Assembly: GCA_038503075.1 (NCBI GenBank)
Contig: JBCAML010000015.1
Span: forward strand, 1,054,001 to 1,118,000
DNA: 64,000 bases
Direction: 5' to 3'
DNA from: Gyromitra esculenta
Taxonomy: Eukaryota > Ascomycota > Pezizomycetes > Pezizales > Discinaceae
The position numbers and the translations under genes were made by a program. The notes under the pieces are model-generated. The model did not search any database and was not told the origin of the DNA. It saw nothing but the letters and a program-made list of their open reading frames with translations. Positions 39,708-53,178 of the stretch are shown here, piece after piece; position 1 is the first letter of the stretch; each line of letters starts with the position of its first letter.

Positions 39708-42700
39708 TTACCTCGCAATTTTCTCATCTTCTCGTTCTCTTGGTTCCAGGCTTAGGGATAGTTCGTACATATCGTTTACATCCCTAGCCGATTGCATATT
39801 TGCGATAATATAATCCTGAAGCTCCGGAACAGGTTGCAGCGGATACGGTACGGATTGATATTGCTGAATCTCCCGGATGATGTTGGCAGTCTTCACACGT
39901 TTGTCGAAATTAATCAGTCGTTGATCTCCTTTGATGAAATCTTCATTCCCATCCGCGACGAAGGTAAGGTCCTTTAGGTAAACACCTAGTAAATTGTATT
40001 AGCATAAGTTATCTAAGTAGCATATGCAAAGATAAACATACCCAAAAATGGAACACATGGAGGGTTGACAATATGCAGCATCTCTCGATACTCAGCAAAA
40101 TTCATTGTTGCACCCATCAAAGTATTCATTCCCTCCAAAATGGCGTTGGTCCTAGTTGGAACGTGCTCCCAGGTCCTTTTCAGACGATGTATTGAGGACG
40201 TCTGTAAGGCTGCAAGAATAGCTGTAAGTGTTGAAAAGTTGTTCAATTGCCGACATTTCTCAGCCACAGCAATGAAGTGCTTTATGACAATCACTCGCTT
40301 CCGAACCTCTGTCTGAGTCAAAATCATCTCCGCCACCCAATTTGTGAGCCTATTCGACTGCATGATAATCGCCCTGATATTCTCTGCAGGATCCGGTCCA
40401 CCGTTCGGTTGCTTACTCCATCCCTTACTTAGACACTCAGCTGCCTTCAGTTTTCCGTATGACTTAGATTCAATGATCGTCAGCTGACGAGCAAACTCCA
40501 GGGCGTCGATATCCAAAAACTTAAGTTTCTTCATGTGTTTTGGTAGAATCGGCGGTGGGGGTTGAGAAACCATATTCAAGATCATGCGCTTCATCTCTGG
40601 CTCTTGGCCACGCAGCCGGAGGTCGATAAGTGTCAAAACTTGTTGGGTTCCCCCAAGTTGCGGCAACATGACATCCTTAGCAAAAGTGTGCATCTTCTTC
40701 AAGAGCTCACGCGATGCGTCGTCAAGCCCTTCCATCCAATTCTGTTCCAACCACATCTTCAAGATACTCAAGACTCGTACGCGAATAAGCTTCTGCTTTT
40801 TCTCGGTCCAAATTTCGGCGTCGGCTAGTGTCAGCCCAGAAGGAGGTTGAACTGTAAATCTTCGAACGAGCTGATTGAAAAGCTCTGATGCGCTAGTAAA
40901 TGAAGGATAGGTGAGCAAAAAGGTACTAATGAGATTTGAATCGAGCATATCATGGCGAGAGGCACGCTCCACCAAAGCCACTAAAGTCCCACCCTTAACT
41001 TTATTTTTTGCACCATAAATAATCTCATTATCATGATCACACCCAAGATACCATGGGGTTTCTTGAGGTGGCTCTTCACCGAAAACCTTTGCAACCTTAG
41101 ATCTCCCAGCTTGAGGAAGTGGTCTATCCATTGCAGACGGTGCTCGGGTGGGAGGAACCTGGCGTGATGGTGAACGGTGATGTGACGAGCTTAGTTGACG
41201 ACCCGGAATCTCGGTGGATCCAATCTCAGCCTTACGAAGATCCTGAAATCGAATATCTCGGTCCCTAGGTTCTCGACTTTCTCTCTCCTCCACAAGTAAC
41301 TGTATCGAAAAATTCAGGGAACTCATCCCATTCTCCAGCTCTTTCACGTATACTCGGACGAAATTCAGTCTTTCTTCTAGTGGCTCTCCGCGAATCGCTG
41401 TCCACTCATCAGCTAGAGGTGCTGTAACAGATTGGCAAGCCATGAAGAGATCTGCAAAAGAGTCGTGCAGTCGCTGCCTCTGAATCGAAAAATCAATCAA
41501 GGTGGGATGTTGCGGGCTCGTTGTTAAAGGTGCCATGTTGACGCTATCAACAAGATTAAAGTATTTCCTGAGAGCTTCAAATACGATTTGCGCCGCGCTA
41601 ATGACGTTTGCCCCAATTATACGCTGCTGGTACTCGGTCACCACAGGCTCTGAGTTGTCTAAGGTACCTTCAAGTTGTCTGAAGGTAGGTTTCACAACCC
41701 CAGTCAATTCGTCCATCCTGTCTACCAGCTCAGGTTCGAGTTGAACTGAAAAATCTCCGGCCTGACTTGACGATACACCCGCAGCCCGCCAGTTAACTCC
41801 AGTCTGACTACCTTGAACAAAACCCGGCTTCAACCGTGGCAGCCTGCCATCCCTCTGCGCTTTAGCAATATCGGCAAACCCGAAAACACCAACCATCACT
41901 TCATCCGCTTCCGCCAAGCACTTCGACTCAGAATCCGGGGGCGGACAATCTGTTGCTGCTACATGTGAAGATAAAACGAGCTTCGAGAATGCAGCCATAA
42001 AATGCCTAAAGTGAGGGTTGAGAGTTGCATTTTTCCCAATTATCGATGGCTGTCCCGAATGGTTGTCGGTAGTCGCTGAACCCGCCACGATCAGTAACCG
42101 AAGCATATCAGATATATCCTCAGCTCTAGCAACATAATTCGCTCGATCAAAAGTATTTATCGCTTGCCGATACCTTTCAACAGCTAATCTCGTGCCTTCG
42201 ATTAGCTCATCCCATGATGATGGTATCGCAATACCATCCTCGTAATAAGTGTTGCCATCAATTCTTGTGTCGACGACTGGAGATGTGATGGAGTAAGCGG
42301 CAGGGGTAATGCCATTCATAGTGGTATTTACAGCGGTAGCAGCTGTCGAGGTCGAGAATGAGGGTGAATGACCAGATTTGAAAAAACCATTAAGGTTCCT
42401 AGCATCGGCTGGTGCCGTAGTGTTGTCCACAAGTGTGGCTTGAGATTCACGATCTACATTATTTAATAAGCTCACAGGTTCGCACTTAAATGAAGATTAG
42501 GTGATAAAGAACTGACTCTGATTATCCTACAAAATATCAGTATGCAACTTAGGGGGGGGATATTCCCAAGAGAACTTACCTTAGATGGCCCAGGGCTATG
42601 CATTGACAAAACCAACATTTCTCCTTCCCCGGCATCAGAACCTGAATCGCCCTCTTCCTCCTCACCAAAATCTTGGGCTGCAGGCTCTTCCAACCCCTTC

Positions 42701-43476
42701 GCCATCAACTCAGGTGGTGGCCGAGTCTGTTCTGGGGCAGAGAAATTCGATCTATCCCGAGGTCCACATTCTGTTGTTGAAGTTGGTGTTTCCAATGGAA
42801 GCTCCGTCCTCGTTACTCCTGTAATTGTGTTGAAGTAGTATAGCCTCCCATCTGGTGTTGCCTGCGGTATCCAAAACGCTGCCTCGTCATTCTCCCTATC
42901 ATCCGTCCCCTCGAGTGGTAGAATCGGTGAAGCCATTCCACGCTCTGAATCATCGTCGTCCTCATCGTATTCATCATAAGAATCATCCTCGTAGTCATCA
43001 CTATCGTCTAATGGGGATTGAGTGCTCCCATTTTCTGTCATATCGTTGGGAGATATGAGCTCGCAATAATTGCTTGGAAACCACCCTCGCTGATTATGAA
43101 CTATCCCATCCCACCACCCACTCTCTAGTTGAGTGATCACCTGGATCACATCGCCCTGGCTGAAGCTCAGGCTGGTGGGATCTTCGGAAGTGTAATTATA
43201 CAAGGCGCGTACGTACATCCTGGCTGGAACTTGGATTTCGTCTCTCCGTATCACTCTCTGAGGCATGCCCGACTGCTGAGATGTAGATGCCGAGCGATCT
43301 CGAGCGTAGCTGGAGGAAGTTGATGGCCGACTGGTCCTACCTCCTTCCCTGGGTCCGCTATCAGAAGAGCCTCCTTGTATCCCAGTCGTCCCGTTGGCCA
43401 GCCCGTTTCTCTCCACACGCGATGATGATGTCGGCGAAAATAGAGGTGAATGTCTGGCAGTAGCAGTGGCAATCAT
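39708..43476 (-). CDS. CDC25: Cdc25-type Ras guanine-nucleotide exchange factor with SH3 domain
   Basis: Activates Ras by GDP release at the membrane, upstream of adenylate cyclase or MAPK signalling in fungi (family knowledge). Exons 42580-43476, 40042-42484 and 39708-39985; introns 95 and 56 bp. CDS 3618 bp, 1205 residues. SH3 domain ARMYVRALYNYTSEDPTSLS to RGWFPSNYCELI (about 85-141), acidic run DDSDDYEDDSYDEYDEDDDD (about 155-175), WW-like segment FWIPQATPDGRLYYFNT (about 199), a helical middle region, RasGEF_N (about 775-900; YLGCDHDNEIIYGAKNKVKG) and the catalytic CDC25 domain (about 930-1190; DIDALEFARQLTIIE, SNRLTNWVAEMIL, FLGVYLKDLTFVADGNED). The first acceptor is set at 42484, since the nearer ttgtag would read a stop. 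The final TAA follows EDEKIAR; gtaaat there could be a donor for one more small exon. Confidence 0.92.
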
Positions 43477-46400
43477 CACAAGCTAAGCAGTAGTTGGAGG
43501 AGGAGGGGAATATTCGCTACGTCTCGATGGCTGGTGTTGGAGGATCAGCGAATCAAGATAGCCTAGGGTGCCCTAGCGAGTGAAACCCAACCGATGTTGG
43601 TTCCTAGGGCGAGAGTAGGGGGACAAACTAACAACGGCCGAGTAAGGGATGTGTATATAACAGCGGGGCAGCCGCAAACCCCAAACAAGACAGAACAACG
43701 GCTATCGATTGATTATCGATGGCACCTCAGAACGATTATTGGGTGGTGATGGGGGGAGGGGAGATGTCGTTTACGGGGAGAGGGTTCTCTGAATGGGGGT
43801 GAGCAGTTGTCGAGGGGTAAAGGGGGGTGACTGGTTGCTGTGCTGGGCCTGAGCCTGAACCTGAGTCTGAGAGTCTGAGCAGTGGTTGTGGTTTATTTGC
43901 AGCGCAACGTCCAAATTGGTTTCTACAGCGCCGAGCGGAGAAGACCAGAGGCAGCCCTAGTGACCAGGGGAGAAGAGAACGGACAAGGCCAACACCCACC
44001 ACAGCAGAGTAATAACGAAATCGACGGCCAACAACCACAGGCTACAACAGCCCGAGGAGATACAGATTTCTATTTTCTCGTGCCTCTTTGCTGTTGCTTC
44101 CCTGTCTCCCTGTCTCCTTGTCTTTTTATTTTTTACTTATTTTCTTCTTCTAACTGGCCTGTTTTCCCTATGCATGTGCAGTGCATATTAATTACATGTA
44201 GCTGATTAAGATGCGAGAGCAACAGCGAGATGGGCAGGAAGGAAGAAGTGGTAATTCGTCTGGTCAACCTCAGAATTCACCACTCACCACTCGCCTGTAT
44301 CTAGGCTCATTGTAGAGGCAGGGTCAGCATCTTCTGAGGCCCAGTCTTTGCCAGAGTGCCCCTGCGTCGCAGATACATGTGTCTGTTCGCCGTAGGAGGT
44401 CCAGGCTGCCATCTGCGGTGCACATCTCCAATGCGTCTTGATCATGTACACCTGCGTCATCGCTCTACTGCAGATTTCTTTGTTTTATTATGTTTTGTTT
44501 TGTTCCGTTCCCCTCTCAATTTTCTTGCGATGCCTCTCACCCGAAGCGAAAACGAAAGCGAAATGCAAATTTACACTCCCAGCTCCCCTCACTTTCCGCT
44601 TCTACCCCTCTAAGCTTCCCATAAGATGCTGGTTCCGCGCCGCTAAATGCGTGGTATGTTCTCAATGGCGGCGAGGCCTGCAAGCCACTGGTCGTGTATC
44701 ACTGGTCTCCTTGCACCACATCAGCACACGCACCTCGTTTGTCTAGGTGAAGTAGCGAGTGGTATGGTGACTTTCGCTGCCCCGGCCCCATTGAAGGCAG
44801 GCACGGTGCAGATAATCTAAAGCACGTTTTCTTCCTCCATAGTAGTAAGGGATGTGCGGGAAAAAGCCTTCTCCTACGCAATCGAACATCAATATCAAGC
44901 TGCTGTAAACACCTGCCCCCAGACGATCATCGAGCTTGCGGTTCTCTATATAAATCGCTCACGGTTTTCTGAGTCTCGGGGTTTTGGGCTCTCGGGCGCC
45001 ATCAGAATTGGGATGGGTACAAATACTAGCGGTTTTAGACATTTAGCGTTCTCGTGAAAGAGGCTCGTTCCTGCTCTATGCAAGGCTTCAACGGCCATTG
45101 ACATGGACCGGGTTGCTCCAGATCGTTTACCAAACAGTGCTCTTGTCACTTTTCCTCGCAGAAACAAGGTAGCTAACCTCTTGACACTTATCCAGAAACC
45201 GGGGGTGTCAGGGCTGTCGTAATGCGGGCATATTTCTTTACTTTTTTCCTGGCCTTCTGAGCGCTTTGACGCGTTGAAGAAGGTTGAAGGAAGCCGAACG
45301 GAACATGATGCCATGCGTCCCACGTTCTCTTGTTCTCTCGATCTCGTCAGTCTGGCAACCGAATGGCCAAGTTTGATATCCGGCCAGTGGAACAAATATG
45401 GCAGGCCGGAGGTCGCCATGACTTCACCATCAACAATCACGCATCGCATCGAAGACCATCGACCCTCCGTCATGCACTGAACTCAATTGCGGACTCCCAT
45501 GTTCCATTTGATATGTCCATCGTTTCGTATATGTAGAGCACTTGCTATAATATGCATACCAAGTAACACTTATAGAGCGCCCCTCCACGCCGTGTGAGTT
45601 GGGTTTACGAATCATTCGTTGTCCTCGGCTTCGTCCCCAGAGCCACGAGACATCGGTCAAAAGGGTATTTACTCTAGAATAGTTAGGTACATGTACTCTA
45701 CAATAGAGCACAGTTTATTACATGACGCAGAGCCAGAATCACTAAATCTAGTTCGCTCAGGTATCCCGAATGCAAAACGGCTCTTACCCGGAGTGTGTAA
45801 GTGCGCCAGCCGTATATAGCTAACAGAGTTCATCCGAATCACACTCTTATCAATGTGTCTTTCTCGATCCACGATCTACAGTGGCCTGTTTAGTTCAAGC
45901 CTCGCCATTCCATGGTTGAGCTGTTTTATCCTTTTATTCTGGAAGTTCCTGCCATGTTTTTGTGAGAACTTCTCACATGTTACTGAGGGGGTGGTTTGTA
46001 CCCACAAAGCGCCTAGCCGTTAGTAGAAGTATCTGCTTATATTCAACCCGAATCGGCACTTTTATTAGTGCATTCCAAAAGGGAGGGTAAGCGATGATAG
46101 TAAAGGCAAGATCATTTCCTTAAGTCGGCAGTTGTTATAAATGTGTCATACATTTTTGTCTCGAGAGGATGAATTTCCAACCATAAAGCTGTTTAGATGG
46201 GGTTACCATGAATTTATCATTTAGGCCTTATCTACCAACCTAGAACAATAAGATTTCAACAGTACAGCGACGGGCCTAGAAGCGAAAAATCAACTGGGAT
46301 CGGATAAACTTGGATGTCGTGTGTGCGCTTCCTCGCACTACACCGACCGGTATCAGGTGTAAATTCGAAGTATGCCAGAGATATAGATATCTTTGTGGAA

Positions 46401-49400
46401 CGCACATAGATGGTCTCTCTCCCTTTTTTTCAAACCAGAAACTCGATACGAACGACCTTATCTCATTTTTCAATATTAGTTGCGTTTAGGTAAAGATATC
46501 CTCGAATCCTCCGTTTATTTGGATTGTTTTCTTTTTCCTATCTATCTTTATTTTGCTTTTTATTTTTTCGTTTATCGGATTTGTGATCCCTCGTCATATT
46601 ATTCCAAGACACTAAGAAGGTTTCACAGCTATTGCGATATCTAATCTTGATATCTAAATTAAATAAAGAGTTGCTTTTGCAGCGGAAGTGGTGGGATGGT
46701 CAATAGCGTTGCCCCAGCAAGGTGTAATGTGACGGCAAGATCTAAGATCTTACTATTGAAGTTGACTTTTTTTTTGTTTGGGCGTGCACGTTTGAACTTG
46801 AAAAAGTTGACGAGGGACAGGCGAATGCGATTGTGGCGATTTTGACGATATTTGAGTGACAGAAAATATTCTAGAAGTTTGGCGCTCTAGACAAGAGTTA
46901 AACAAAGTAAAACGTTAACCCCAGAATATCCAGTAACCGAGTAAGTTAGACCAATGATTGATAACCATAACCCCAATATATATCCTGATCCGGGTCCTGT
47001 TTTTTCTTCGCAGTTTGACATTTTATTCCTCTGTTTGCCGAAAGTTGGATGCGCGGTCGATTAATCCCGCTTTTTGATTGCTCGCACCCGCTTCCTAGAC
47101 GTCGTGCCCTGCTTGCATCGAGGGGCACTGCGGGGCAAGTGCATAAATACTTCCGGAGAGAGGGGGGGCGGGGAAGAAAGGCGGGGGAAGGAGGAGAAAC
47201 AAAACCACAGACCTGGAAGAAGTTTCGTTTACAAGCAAGGGGTCAATGATCGAGGTACATACACTGTATGTACAGGGTCTGCTGCAGAATTGATCCGCCT
47301 TTTCTGCCTAGAGAATTTGCGGATTCTGCAGGCCTGTGTCGTGTGTGTTCCTGTTTATTCCTCCTACCTTTTCACTTTTCTCCCCGGTCGTCCGAATATT
47401 TGATTCTGGTCCGCATCTGGTCCGCAATTCCCTTATATAGTGGAAATTTTATATGAAAACACGGAAATCCCCTCAAGCACAATATCCCGCTGTCGGGGCG
47501 TTGGGAAAGTTTCAGCAACATCTATTGCTGCCCGGGTCATCGGTTAGCGAACCGAGAAATTGGGTTGAAGAATGTTGTCGAAAATGCCGCAGAAATCACC
47601 TGCAACTCGTGTTGTGCTTCTGCAAACGAAGTAGGTTCGTTCACACTACAGCTTCGGTTTTGTGCGAGATACTTATACCTCGAAACCACAAAAAAAAAAC
47701 CATTCTCTGCAAACCCAATGTTTTCCATGAATGGTTCACCTAAACAGTTAGCCTTCCCCTCCACATAGTACGTTTCACATACGTCGAAGCTATCATGGCT
47801 GGAACGCTTCTATCGTATTCTTACACAAAAACATCCGGCTGACCGTAAGCTTGGTAGGCATATAATTATGGATTCCTGTCGTGGTGGGTAGCAAGGCTCT
47901 TGATTCCTCGTCGAAGATCTCTCTATTTCATACTTCTACAGACCGCGGGGCTCGGCAGATCCTATGAGAAAGCTGATCATTGATTGTCAAGTATGCGTAG
48001 GAAGTAATGTACTTTCACTATTCATTATGTATGTAAGGTAAGCCGTTGTTTTATCCAAGCGAAGGGGTGTTTTTTTTTTTTGCACACCCTCCACCTCTCC
48101 GCAAAAAAAGCCGTTCCTGCAAACATCCGGGTCATACTCATCCTACCCTCTAATCGAAATTCACCAAAGGGTATTTCAAACATACCTCGGAATCTCCCCG
48201 GCAGCAAGTCTGCGGCGGTACCATTATGTACGTGGTGCGGACGGCAACTGCAGGAAGCCCTACTGGTGCAAGAAACCCTCGTTCGTCTCCATAGGGAAGG
48301 GAAAATACCGTCAAAGCAACAACGCACATACAGAAACTTCCGCCCAAATCCCTAAACGCCGGGAAATTCATTCAGGCTGGACGTCCCAACCGTTTGAACG
48401 TTGATTCGAGCACAGACGACGAAAGGCTGAGGAGCCGGTAGCATGGTCTGCGGAACCTAGGTTTCTGGTCTTCATCGCCCTCGCCCCCCTCGCTCCTGGT
48501 ATTGCTTCGGTCACGCAACATGTCTTTGCCTTTTCGCTCTCCTCATTCACTTTTTTTTGTTTTTTGTGTCGAGGCTCGCGAAACGATTTAGGGATTCACC
48601 GAATATAATAATAAGGGCATCGCCGAGTCGCCGAAGGGTTCGGCGCCCGACATGTCATCTCATCTCACTTAGTTTTAATAGTAATCCGCTACGATCTAGT
48701 AAGCAGAACCTTATCGCGCTGTACATTGACGGATACCCCTCCATCCCGCGCTTACACTCGCAGGCTGAAGAAGCAAATTAAAAAAATCTTGTGCAAGAAA
48801 AAAAAAGAACACCGCCACGGCCGACACGGCACTTGTAATAATAATAAAGTGTACAATCGGGATGCCCGGTCAATAGGCGCGATCCGAACCCGTCAGCAGA
48901 GTCGGCAAGTGTTTCTTTTTACCGCTGTCTGGTGTCCGTGTGGGTGTAGTGTGGGTATGAATGATCGAAGAGGGTGTGTTGGGAGTTAGTGTTATAGATG
49001 CCTGGAATGGATAGAATCACGTTGCCCATTTGCCCCGAACGAGCGCGAATACAGAAGGAATATCCTTTATCGTATCTGGAAGCGTGTTACAGTTGATCGC
49101 GGGCAGGAAGAAGAAGCAAAATAAAATCAGTACGTGGTCGATGGCTATGGTCAATGTTTATGCACAGCTTGGAGTGCCATCAAGTGCATGTAGGTAGGTA
49201 CGGTCACAGCGGTGCGCGATATGTATGCATGTTCAGGTATCCTAGGGTCTCAATGTTGTGTTGTTCAACGTCGATATTTTTTTCTTCCATCATCAACCAC
49301 GTTGACATGCTGGCTAACAGAAGCTCGTTCATGACCCCTCTAGCCCCTCTATTCTACTATGGTCGATTCCCCGGAGTAGGGGAGCATCATGTTCGGACGA

Positions 49401-52400
49401 AACGTTTTAGTACCAGGAACCCCAAACTTCCCAGGTTCTCCTCGGTGGCTTCGGAAAGTCAGCAGAACAGGGACCTACTACGGTCAGAAGACTGAAGTTT
49501 TTTCGGAATGCCCACGGCCCTTCTTCCGATCTTCTTTTTTGTGACACGAAAGCACGGAGAGTTCCCAACGGGTGAAAATTTTCAAATCCTCGTCCTCGGG
49601 GACAGAGTGACCATGTGCACGCGAAGCACGTAACATATTGGCTCAACGGACCGTCCCCTCGGATCCTGTCCGAATACCGGAAATTTAAGACACCGAGTGG
49701 GATGTTCGCTCCTAAGCTAGTGCACACGGGTTCTCAGCAAAGCTGGAAGGTGGCGAAGGATGTGAAATATCAAATGGATATCGCGAACGTCGTGGGGGAA
49801 TGACAATTGGTCGTGGGATTTCCAGAACGCGTGGGGTTCGCAACGAAACAAAAAAGGGGGGAAACCCCGGCCCGTCAAAGAGTTGCGTGCGCTCTAGGTA
49901 CCGGCCGGTAGTCGAGCTGGGTAGATTTGTAGGTAATCTAGATAGTTACTTTTGCATGGTTAGGCATCATGGGGGAGGAACGACATATATTTTTGACTAT
50001 TTTCCGGGTTCTTCAAATATTTGAAGTGTATTCCCTTTTATCATCGTGTTCCCACCAGATTCGTTGCTTTTTGCCTCCCAGCTTCCTTTCCCTTCAAACC
50101 CTTACCGTATTGTTGGGTCCGAGTTGTGCAGGACCTGGTGAAGAAGAGATGGAGTGTAAATACTACACGAACAGAAACAGCCTAATGACAGTCCCAATAA
50201 CGAAGGCACTTGCGGACTGTTGTTGGTTGATTGATCGGCGCTCTACAAGAACATGATGATACATCAATGATCAATCAGCATACGCTATCCGGTACATGAT
50301 GTATAGTATTCACATCGATGCACAGTGATAGTAAGTTACACGCCCGTTGTCTGTAAGTGGCAGAGCAGTGGCTAGAAAAGTTCTCTATGCAAAACCAATG
50401 CGTCTCTGGAACTACCGCTTTTGGGGTGGTTGAGCACGGGCACTAGCAAAAAATAAATTCTTTTCGATCCCCTGTCCTTGCCAGAAGACCTTGTGCAGGA
50501 AGGAAGGCTCCCCTTCGCCAATTTCGTCTCGGAATTTCCACATTCTGTTTCGAAACGGTGAGATCAGAAGAGGAATATGAGCATCTGGGATATTTGATTG
50601 GCTCCTAATTTCCTCAAACAGAATCTAGCTGATCCCGAAAGCCTGGTTTTGGAGGTGGGGGGGGATGGATGTTTATTAGCAACTTGGCTGAGAAAAGGAA
50701 ACAAGCTCCCATCTCTCTCAAACTCGAGGAAACTAGACTGGGCTCTTGTTTTGAGGAAGGCATCATGTAGCTATTTTTTCCAACCTCCAACCCTAGAAAA
50801 TAGGGTTACTATTCCTTGGCGGCTGTAGACAATAGGCTCAAAAGTGCAATCAGTCACAAGACAAGCCCGCTCGCGAAAACTAACCGGAAGGGCTGGCCGC
50901 AGTATCGTCGTGCCGGGCGGGCGCGCAGACCAAAGGAAGGAAGAAAGGAAGGATGGAAAGAAGGAATATGTTTTGTTCGTGCAGAAGGCGGACAATAGTG
51001 GCAGCAGGCAGCGAGGCAGGAGCAGAAGCAAGCAAGTCAGCAGCTGCCAGCAACTGGCGAGGCTGGTTTTAAACAGTTGGCTTGCCAGCACACATGCAAT
51101 CTTGCTTGGCCGCGTAAGCTATTCCTCCTTTGCAATGGCGGAGAATATTTTAACCCGGTGTGCGAGATATGGATGAAAGTGCTAGCGTGAGGGCTGGGGG
51201 TTGTTATTGTGATGGATGATTGATGCATTACGGAGGGTAGAGAGAATAATTATGCGTGTTTTGGGTATGTACCGTACCGTTACCTACCCGTCATTCCTAG
51301 AGTAGGGTTTCGCTTCGTTTAGATGCGTTTGCAGAGACGGTAATTAGCACGTTTCGGTCTAGTGGATTCCTGCCGTGGCCAGTTATATCGCTGCCATTGC
51401 TAGCTGCGAGAGAAGAATCTCGGTCAGGGCATTTGGTTTATCCTCGCTTCCACCGTCCCAGTCGTCTCATCACAACAGCCGAACCCCACCAGCGGCCTCA
51501 CGCACAGCGGATCACATTTTACGAGGATGGGACGGTGGGAAGTCTGAAGTCTGGGAGTGGCATAGGGACCTGTCCTGTCTGCAGAGCATGTCCGGGGAGG
51601 ACTTGTTTATGACGGACCTGACATAGATCTTTATCACACGAATGAGAGGGAGCTGCCGGTTCATGTGCGAGTGGAAGAGAATGGGAGATTTCTGTGTTTA
51701 TTTCCAGGAACTGGTGTGTGGGGGGTGGGAGCTGACGGGGAATAAGTTATTGGGTTGGGGTTATTTAGAAAGAGATCGTATTTCTGCGCTAGGCTCCACG
51801 AGGAATAATATGGAAGGGGATCCGTGAGGACCAGGAGCAGGGGTTCAGTATGGGGAGGACTAGAGGACACCTCTCAACAAGCCGATGCCTGTTGCTAAAC
51901 AAATGAGAAAAGCGGCCACGGCTACACCCAGCCACACGCGCGCGCACCCAGCCAACATAAGTTACCCATCCACATCTGCCAGAGAGCCGGACAGGGGGGT
52001 TGATGTGGATCATGGTGCCACCCCTCGAACCAAGATCATGTACTCTGTCAGCAGAACACTAGAGTACATGTAGTTTGTCCGCGCCTGGAGGTATGGGGTG
52101 AGGGGTGGGATGTGCATTATGTAGATAGCATAGCTCTAGCTTACCTAGCTTACTCGCGACACGCTTGTGCTCGTTGGTGATTATTTCGGGACGGAAGCAT
52201 TTATGTATGTGACGACAGAGGGCGGTCACCTCTCGTTGCTCGTGGTTGATTGCGGAGTAAATCACACACCGTTCCTCGGGATTCTCTCCAGCATTGCATA
52301 CCTGACGCCCTCTGTCCAGTTCTCTCACTGGCCTCACCCAGCTCACTCACAGACTCTGACTTATCCCTCCCTCCCTCCCTCAGCCGTCTGAGTGCTGCTC

Positions 52401-53178
52401 CCTCTGGAGCACAGCGTAGAGCAGCCCAGTCAATCAAGCAGCCCAACACAGCATCCATCCATCAACAGCCCCAACCCAACCCCTTTCGCTCTCGCCTCCT
52501 AGCTTGTCCTCGCCCTCGCCCTCGCCCTCGACACCCACACCACATCCCCCTCCATTTACGTCCCCTCTGCCTATCCTCACCCCCCCCCCGCACTCCTCCG
52601 TCCGCGGCCCCCTCCAACAGCCCCAGTCCTCATTTGAGATTTTTAATTGTCTCTGCTCGCCCTCACAGCACTCTGCTGTGTGCTGCTGCTTCACGCTTGT
52701 TCACCCCTCCATCTATCTACCTCCCTCCCACCTCTTCCCTTCTATACCTCCCCTCCCCTCCCCCCCTTTCTTCCATGCCCCTCCTCTCTTTCAAAAATCC
52801 CGCCTACCCTTCGTTTTGTCTTTCGCTCCCTCTTGCTACCCCGCCGCCTATACGACGTTCATCGTCTTTCCTCTAATATACATAGCCCCCCCCATCGCCT
52901 CTTCTGCCCCTTTGTCTTCATCAATCCTCGTTGAGGCAACAGTCCCCTTCATCCCTTGGACATACCTTCGTTTACATACACCCACTACCACAACAACAAC
53001 AACCCCTCCCCCCCATATCCAATAGCTGGTCAATGAAAATACATTCCCACATCCAAATACAGTCATAAGGACCTCTCCCGGAATTCAACAATCCCCCCAC
53101 CCTCCCCCGAACGATTTCAACATCGATCCTAGGTAGCTTTCATCACCACTCCACTACATCTCTAGAACCAACTACAAG
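43477..53178. other. 9.7-kb stretch without a recognisable gene
   Basis: ORFs are short, overlap on both strands and lack motifs. The longest, minus 44946-45473 (175 codons), shows no family resemblance. Low-complexity tracts: G/A-rich 50930-50965; C/T-rich 52370-52870 with ccctc and cctcgc microsatellites; CAA repeats near 52990. The C/T-rich block fits the promoter or 5' leader of the transcription factor at 53179. It may hold noncoding RNAs or regulatory DNA that cannot be identified by eye. Confidence 0.5.

Noticed and set aside
44946..45473. 175-codon minus ORF
   Set aside because: Longest ORF in the 9.7-kb gap, but no recognisable motif and no intron or promoter support; needs a homology search.
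52250..52876. 208-codon plus ORF before the transcription factor
   Set aside because: Pro/Ser/Leu-rich translation of C/T-rich low-complexity DNA; probably promoter or leader.
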